44,859 nt of DNA from Candidatus Nomurabacteria bacterium. Its GTDB lineage: Bacteria; Patescibacteriota; Saccharimonadia; Saccharimonadales; Saccharimonadaceae. The position numbers and the translations under genes were made by a program. Below are positions 40,410-44,859 of the stretch, in pieces (the stretch's first letter is position 1; the number at the start of each line of letters is the position of its first letter). The stretch covers positions 1-44,859 of the forward strand of contig JAIRRY010000021.1 of the NCBI GenBank assembly GCA_031255735.1, in the 5' to 3' direction. The notes under the pieces are model-generated. The model was not told the origin of the DNA. It did no database searches and was given only the letters and a program-made list of their open reading frames with translations.

Positions 40410-42990
40410 AATTGCAAAGTATCTAATTATCGCCGCATTCGCGGTTTGTGGAGTTTTTTTGGGTGCTACTACAGCATCTGCTGCTGGTGGTGGGGCAATT
40501 GGTGGCGGTGGTTCCGGCTCTGGCGGCGGCGGTGGCGGTGGTGCCTGGACCCGGTACGGTTTTGAGTGGAGAGTATTTAACTTGAATGGCAGTGGGCCAA
40601 GCCGCTTCACTGACGGTACCCAGTGGAATTATGTTAAGAGCGCATGCTCTGGGTCAGACTCGGTGTACGCCTTTGTAGTTTACACCAGGCCAAATGCTGG
40701 TGGCGATGCTTGGGTCTATAGATATGATTCGAGTTGGTATAATTTTAGAAACCCAATTCGTAGCCGTTTTATAGCATCTGAAGCTGCAGCTAGAGCTGAA
40801 TACGACGCTTTACCTGCCAATATCAAGGGCGGCTATGCGTGGGGGTCTAATGTGGCTTGGTTCTGTCGCTGGGATGGTGATTGGAATTTATCACGAGCTG
40901 ATATAACCGTGAGGCCCACACCAACAGATTATAAGGGTGTAACTGTCACCTATACACATAGAGCGTATAACGATAGTGGCAATGGCGCTGAAAACATTAA
41001 TATCAGAGCTTTACAAAGTGGCGTTCAAAAAGGCTCCTGGACATTAAACATTGGCTCAAACGCCTGGAGCGCCGATAGAAATTCTACTCAGGGATTAGCG
41101 AAAACAGACGTCGGCAGGGGAAGATACTGTCGCAACACTGAGGCAAGGCCAAAATCTGGCAAAGACGGCAGAGCTGTTACTAGTGGTCAGGCGTGCGTTG
41201 ATGTTTATTCGCCGTGGTTAATTAGGCCTTCGTCTTCAATAAGTTTGCCCGACGGTTGCTTGATATCCAACCCAAATCGCACTAAGCCTGGTTGCGCAGT
41301 CACGTTTAAACACACAGTTCAAGAGAGTAACGCACGTGTATTGAAGAATGATACAGGTGGTAATGTTAAGGTTGACGCCACGGTTTATCAATACGTCAAC
41401 GCTGGCAATAACACAACTAAGCCAAGCAGCCTAACTAGGGTAGATGGCGCTGGTGGCTCAAATACATCATTTGATGAGAGCGCATATATTATTAACGCTA
41501 AGGCTAATAGTGCGTCGGTAACTCAAGATCACGTGGGTAAAACCATATGCCAGTTTGTTCGTTCAAGTTATTGGGGAAGAAATAGGCCGAGTAATTCGGC
41601 GAATGGCTTTAACGATTCCACACCAGTTTGCGTGTACGTACCATATAATTACGCCACGGCGGTTCAGAATGATATGTCGACTTATGGTAAAGATGCAGTG
41701 GTGGAAGCTGGCACTACGGTTAAGATAGGGGCTGAGTTTTCTCTGACTGATGTTGGCACTGGCACTAAGCTTAACTCTTATCACACTAAGTCTAAAACCT
41801 TGAACTGGGCACTTAATGTTACTTGCGAAGGTTTAAGGGCAGGTGAAGTTTGCTCTGGTGGTAGTAGTGGGCAAGCCAGTATAGATACTGCTACAGGTTC
41901 GTTCAAGAAGTATCAAGATATTGTGGTGCCAGATTATAACTTGGGAGCGCGGTTGTGTTTTGTGGCGTCAATTGCGCCGAGAGCTGTGATTTTAGATGTT
42001 GATCAAGGTGACATAACTGTAGCGGAAAAGTACTGTTTCCGTGTCGGTAAAGCGCCTAAGGTTCAAGTTAGAAACGGTGGTGTTTCAGCTCCTGGCGGCA
42101 TTACGGCTAAAGTAACTAATCGCCTTAACGCTATTAACGGCAATGGCAGCCCATCAGCTAACCGCGGTATTTATGGTTCGTGGTCGGAATACGAGGCTGT
42201 ATCAGCGAGCAATATAAACGGTCTTGCGTCTTTGGCGGCATTTCAAAAACCAGCGCAAGATATAGCCCAGGCAACTTATAGTCGTGCTACATTCGGGAAC
42301 GTTGATCCAGGCGGAACGACAGTTTTAGGTCGCTTCAAAAATGGTGAAGACTCAAGCGTAGCTAATGTAGTTGATTATTTCTATGAGATTGTGAAATCTA
42401 TGCCAAGTGGAGTAGTGTACAGCGACAACACTATTTTAACTGATAAAAATGAAGAGTCGCTATATAATGGTACGGGTAAAGTGGTAATTGGCGGTGGTGT
42501 GGTGCCAAAGGGTCATACAGCCATTATCTATACAACAGGCGATATCGAAATTACTGGTAATATTGAATATGAGAACGGCGTTTATAGCTCAACGTTGGAA
42601 ATTCCGCAAGTAGTTATTATTAGCCGCAAAAATATACGCATTCACGATAGCGTAACTCATGTAGATGCTTGGTTGTTGGCGCATAGTAGCACAGCAAGTG
42701 TGGCTGGCACGATTTATACTTGTGCTGGCAGTGGTGAGTCTGTTAATCAAGTTATAGAACGTCTGAGCGGTTCGGTGTGTAGCAACAGGCTTGATATTGG
42801 TGGGCCGATTTACGCTGATAAATTACACTTACTGCGTACGGCTGGTGCTGAAGCTACAAATCCCAAAGAGCCAGCAGAGATCTTCACGCTACCTTCAAGT
42901 ACTTTCTTGTGGGCATATGATTATGCTAACAAAAAGAATGTTGGTTACGCAGCAACAAGGTATTCGATTGATATTCCGCCGAGATACTAG
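40402..42990 (+). CDS. Very large secreted surface protein
   Basis: An 862-residue protein with a signal peptide (about 1-27, ending TASA) and a Gly/Ser-rich linker (about 28-48). A Cys/Trp-rich region with pairs spaced for disulfides follows, then a C-terminal domain with beta-strand repeats (GKVVIGGGVVPKGHTAIIYT, TGDIEITGNIEYENG) that resembles polymer-forming or pilus-like secreted proteins. It ends in IDIPPRY, a tail of the PPRY type I recall from other candidate-phyla surface proteins. GGAGTTAAAG is its ribosome binding site. It is co-translated with the TPR protein. Its role is probably on the outside, for example host contact, but this is inference. Confidence 0.7.
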   Translation: MRRIAKYLIIAAFAVCGVFLGATTASAAGGGAIGGGGSGSGGGGGGGAWTRYGFEWRVFNLNGSGPSRFTDGTQWNYVKSACSGSDSVYAFVVYTRPNAGGDAWVYRYDSSWYNFRNPIRSRFIASEAAARAEYDALPANIKGGYAWGSNVAWFCRWDGDWNLSRADITVRPTPTDYKGVTVTYTHRAYNDSGNGAENINIRALQSGVQKGSWTLNIGSNAWSADRNSTQGLAKTDVGRGRYCRNTEARPKSGKDGRAVTSGQACVDVYSPWLIRPSSSISLPDGCLISNPNRTKPGCAVTFKHTVQESNARVLKNDTGGNVKVDATVYQYVNAGNNTTKPSSLTRVDGAGGSNTSFDESAYIINAKANSASVTQDHVGKTICQFVRSSYWGRNRPSNSANGFNDSTPVCVYVPYNYATAVQNDMSTYGKDAVVEAGTTVKIGAEFSLTDVGTGTKLNSYHTKSKTLNWALNVTCEGLRAGEVCSGGSSGQASIDTATGSFKKYQDIVVPDYNLGARLCFVASIAPRAVILDVDQGDITVAEKYCFRVGKAPKVQVRNGGVSAPGGITAKVTNRLNAINGNGSPSANRGIYGSWSEYEAVSASNINGLASLAAFQKPAQDIAQATYSRATFGNVDPGGTTVLGRFKNGEDSSVANVVDYFYEIVKSMPSGVVYSDNTILTDKNEESLYNGTGKVVIGGGVVPKGHTAIIYTTGDIEITGNIEYENGVYSSTLEIPQVVIISRKNIRIHDSVTHVDAWLLAHSSTASVAGTIYTCAGSGESVNQVIERLSGSVCSNRLDIGGPIYADKLHLLRTAGAEATNPKEPAEIFTLPSSTFLWAYDYANKKNVGYAATRYSIDIPPRY

Positions 42991-43011
42991 CCGAAATAAG
43001 CACAAAACACT

Positions 43012-43045
43012 AACGCACCGTGGTAAAATGGAGCTACGGTGCGTT
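43012..43045 (+). promoter_or_regulatory. Inverted repeat around the tRNA-Leu -10 box
   Basis: A perfect 10-bp inverted repeat, AACGCACCGT (43012-43021) with ACGGTGCGTT (43036-43045), encloses TGGTAAAAT, an extended -10 box (43024-43029). It may end the surface protein transcript, and the -10 drives the tRNA-Leu remnant. A similar arrangement of hairpin and -10 is seen before gatC. Confidence 0.55.
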
Positions 43046-43063
43046 CTCACGTAATTAAGGCGT

Positions 43064-43109
43064 GCGCGCGTGGCGGAATTGGTAGACGCGCTAGCTTCAG
43101 GTGCTAGTG
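43064..43109 (+). pseudogene. Interrupted tRNA-Leu (CAG), 5' part only
   Basis: The acceptor 5' strand GCGCGCG (43064-43070), D arm (GGCGGAATTGGTAGACGC), anticodon stem CTAGC/GCTAG and loop TTCAGGT with anticodon CAG (43098-43100) match a bacterial tRNA-Leu closely. After about 43109 no variable arm, T arm (GGTTCGAxTCC) or pairing acceptor CGCGCGC can be found. The sequence switches to that of an integrative element. It marks an attachment site junction inside or just after the anticodon arm; the 3' part is expected at the far end of the element, beyond the window. Confidence 0.8.
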
Positions 43110-43177
43110 CGTGCGGTGCTTATTACGACGATACTACAGAGGTGAAATGGATCTGGTAAGATCTATTTTTTCATATA

Positions 43178-43241
43178 GACACCCTATTTGACACCTTATG
43201 AATATACGAGTAACTACATATATAGAAATACGACACCTTAT
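43178..43241. repeat. Three GACACCyTAT repeats next to the integrase
   Basis: GACACCCTAT at 43178-43187, GACACCTTAT at 43190-43199 and GACACCTTAT at 43232-43241. The last overlaps the stop codon of the integrase. Their position between the tRNA junction and the integrase gene fits arm-type binding sites of a tyrosine recombinase. The rest of 43110-43237 is AT-rich and contains no gene; a weak GATCT/AGATC hairpin followed by TTTTTT lies near 43150-43171. Confidence 0.5.
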
Positions 43242-44365
43242 AGAGCGATGTTCTGAGCAAGCGTATTGAGTGCCGTTGTTTGGTTTTCTAAACTCGAATG
43301 TGTATAGATTTGTAATGTAGTAGCAATGTCGGAATGTCCTAAAATTACTTGTGCGTCCTTTGGCGATACGCCAGCATCTTTTAATAACGTGGCTACGGTG
43401 TGGCGTATTTCATGCAAACATAGTTTCGGCAAGCCGGCATTTTTGGCTAGCCACTGAAAAGTCGTTAATAAACTTCGTGGATCGACGGGGTTACCTATGC
43501 TGCTGTGAAATATCAAATCGTCAGCATAGTCATATTTTGCTTCAGCAAGTTTATGTCGAAGCAATGCTGACTTTACTCTTGGCAAAAGCGGTAAATCTCG
43601 AATGCTTGACTTGGTTTTTGGCTCAGAAACCACTAATTTATATCTCACTTCAGCAATTGTCTGGCGAATATGGATTTCATTTTTCTGGAAGTCAATATCT
43701 CTCCACCTCAATCCTATGACTTCGCCTCTACGCAAGCCATAATGAAACATTATTTCAAACAGAGCAGAATACTTATGGTCCTTAATAAAATCTAAAAATC
43801 TAGCGACCTGCTCTTTATCCCAGACTTTACGCTCTTTATACTTGTATTTCGGAGTATCGACTGACAGTGTGACGTTCCTACTGACAAGTTCGAGCTTGAC
43901 GGCATCTTTGATGGCAGTAGAGAGCAATTGTTTGGCTACTTTTTGGACATATCGACTCTTACCGTCTTGTTCGAACTTGGTCAACATCATCCGGATATGG
44001 TCGGGACGAAGCGATGTGAGTGGTATGTTACCAACGGTGGGCATTAAATGATTTTTAACCGTCATTTCACGTCCAGCTTGGGTTATATCGCGGACTCGTG
44101 GGGCGGAGATGTACTTTAACCAGTATTCTAAATATTCACCAGTCGTTCGTTTACTACGAACAATCGGCGTGCCCCTATCGGCAAGTGCCATCTCCTCTCG
44201 CATTCTTGCTATGACTGCCTGCTTATCTTTGAGGATAACCGACTGACGTTTTTTCGTCCCACCTGGCAACATTACGGTATATCTACCCATCCAGCGACCG
44301 TCAGATCGCTGGACGATAGAGCCTTCGCCTTTAGAGCGACGTTTTTTATTTTTAGAAGAAGTCAT
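43238..44365 (-). CDS. Tyrosine-family phage/element integrase
   Basis: A 375-residue tyrosine recombinase. An N-terminal arm-binding domain (GEGSIVQRSDGRWMGRY), a core-binding SAM-like domain (about 75-165) and the catalytic domain with R212 (LRRGEV), H318 and R321 (HEIRH), H344 (LGHSDI) and nucleophile Y354 (QIYTHS). All residues of the catalytic set are present, so it should be active. It catalyses recombination between the element and the tRNA-Leu gene. It points towards the tRNA and overlaps the excisionase gene by 14 bases. Confidence 0.92.
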   Translation of the reverse strand: MTSSKNKKRRSKGEGSIVQRSDGRWMGRYTVMLPGGTKKRQSVILKDKQAVIARMREEMALADRGTPIVRSKRTTGEYLEYWLKYISAPRVRDITQAGREMTVKNHLMPTVGNIPLTSLRPDHIRMMLTKFEQDGKSRYVQKVAKQLLSTAIKDAVKLELVSRNVTLSVDTPKYKYKERKVWDKEQVARFLDFIKDHKYSALFEIMFHYGLRRGEVIGLRWRDIDFQKNEIHIRQTIAEVRYKLVVSEPKTKSSIRDLPLLPRVKSALLRHKLAEAKYDYADDLIFHSSIGNPVDPRSLLTTFQWLAKNAGLPKLCLHEIRHTVATLLKDAGVSPKDAQVILGHSDIATTLQIYTHSSLENQTTALNTLAQNIAL

Positions 44366-44660
44366 TCATTCCTTTCTTCCTAGTCTCAACGCTTTCAAGG
44401 TATTCCTTGAGGGACTTAAGACGAACTAGCCGCCGACCACCGATAATGACTGTTGGTAACTGGCGAGAATTGACCAGTTTATAGTAAATCCATTGGCTAA
44501 CATTCAAGTAGCCCATAACCTGTTTCATACTTAGCAATGTAACTTCACTCATATCCAAATCATCTCCCTGTTCTATCTCTATATAATTATTTTGCCGCGC
44601 TTTCGCGGGTGCGCCAAGGCTTTTTTGTCGCTTTTTTTGAGAAATATGTTGTTCTAGCAT
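44352..44660 (-). CDS. Helix-turn-helix excisionase-like protein
   Basis: A 102-residue protein. Residues 1-36 are polar and basic. The rest is a winged HTH of the excisionase/MerR-like type (SMKQVMGYLNVSQWIYYKL, PTVIIGGRRLVR). AGAGG precedes the ATG at 44660. It is placed between a possible relaxation gene and the integrase, and overlaps the integrase. This fits an Xis that directs excision. Confidence 0.82.
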   Translation of the reverse strand: MLEQHISQKKRQKSLGAPAKARQNNYIEIEQGDDLDMSEVTLLSMKQVMGYLNVSQWIYYKLVNSRQLPTVIIGGRRLVRLKSLKEYLESVETRKKGMNDFF

Positions 44661-44859
44661 AATTTACCTCTGTTTGGCAACCACCCCACCATCAAACCAG
44701 CCATCTCGTCACGAGTGATTACCCTGAAGATTTGGGCGACTTCACCAAATCGTTCAGTTATTTTCGGCTCCAATGACTGTTTTCTGGTTTCATCCGGCAC
44801 TATCCAGACAACGAGCGGCAAGGTCGGTGGTTGCACATTTCGCCAATAGCTAACATAAA
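44654..44859 (-). CDS. C-terminal fragment of a possible replication-relaxation protein
   Basis: The minus-strand frame is open through the right edge of the window (about 68 visible residues ending WLPNRGKLC), so the gene begins outside. Visible are LVVWIVPDETRKQS and a terminal helix ITRDEMAGLMVGWL. The combination of a V-P-D-E strand and a C-terminal helix next to integrase and Xis genes resembles the end of Replic_Relax-type proteins on integrative elements. Assignment rests on context and is weak. It overlaps the Xis gene by 7 bases. Confidence 0.4.
   Translation of the reverse strand, partial: YVSYWRNVQPPTLPLVVWIVPDETRKQSLEPKITERFGEVAQIFRVITRDEMAGLMVGWLPNRGKLC

Noticed and set aside
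1-44859. UGA recoded as glycine (code 25)
   Set aside because: uvrB and galU end at UGA at normal lengths, followed by a terminator or promoter.
1-44859. CRISPR array or insertion sequence
   Set aside because: No regularly spaced repeats or transposase genes were found; the only mobile gene set is the tyrosine integrase element at the right edge.

Overview
This window reads as a chromosomal stretch of a Candidate Phyla Radiation bacterium, most likely a Saccharibacterium (TM7). The clues are small densely packed genes, GatCAB instead of full aminoacyl-tRNA synthetase sets, a VirB6/TrbL-like membrane protein beside DUF5665 and YtxH proteins, an RNase J, an isolated GspE/PilB ATPase, many short membrane-anchored proteins of unknown function, and no biosynthetic operons. 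UGA is an ordinary stop (uvrB and galU end with it), so the UGA-Gly code of Absconditabacteria/Gracilibacteria does not apply. The assignment to phylum is inference from gene content, not from a marker search.

Layout. 1-2569: 3' part of pheT, a membrane-anchored FKBP isomerase and thioredoxin reductase as one tight operon. 2633-8645: a divergent alpha/beta hydrolase and ppa, then a sugar-phosphate operon (gap, rpiB, rpe, PfkB kinase, an orphan gene, a LOG-like protein) and rpmG. 8701-10842: tRNA-Trp joined almost directly to uvrB. 10865-11466: a large, highly structured RNA on the minus strand, with a consensus promoter and a shared terminator. 11665-17416: a membrane protein, then gatC-gatA-(membrane HEPN-like protein)-gatB-NUDIX-galU. 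17413-18540: a self-contained GC-rich cassette with a long structured leader and an orphan protein. 18556-18934: a second structured RNA and a long inverted repeat. 19025-23973: an envelope/type IV secretion-like locus. 24050-32402: dnaE, a proline-rich membrane protein, a SpoU methyltransferase, a GspE-like ATPase, rplS and an RNase HII-YraN fusion. 32445-32645: a third structured RNA. 32638-37934: secreted HNH nuclease, M1 aminopeptidase and RNase J. 38050-42990: a strongly expressed small membrane protein, nusA with a long leader, and a TPR plus giant secreted protein operon. 43064-44859: the 5' part of a tRNA-Leu(CAG) gene interrupted by an integrative element with tyrosine integrase, excisionase and the end of a possible replication-relaxation protein.

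Genes working together. Scavenging (secreted nuclease, aminopeptidase, hydrolase) feeds a reduced sugar-phosphate core. GatCAB supplies Asn/Gln-tRNA. The 19025-23973 and 39879-42990 loci build the cell surface, which in episymbiotic Saccharibacteria contacts the host.

The most notable signals are: the ~565-nt minus-strand RNA at 10865-11431; two further promoter- or terminator-bounded structured RNAs; a recurrent leaderless start architecture in which a -10 box lies 6 nt (up to 13 nt) before the start codon at nine genes; the GC-rich leader-plus-orphan cassettes; and the tRNA-Leu gene broken by a mobile element.
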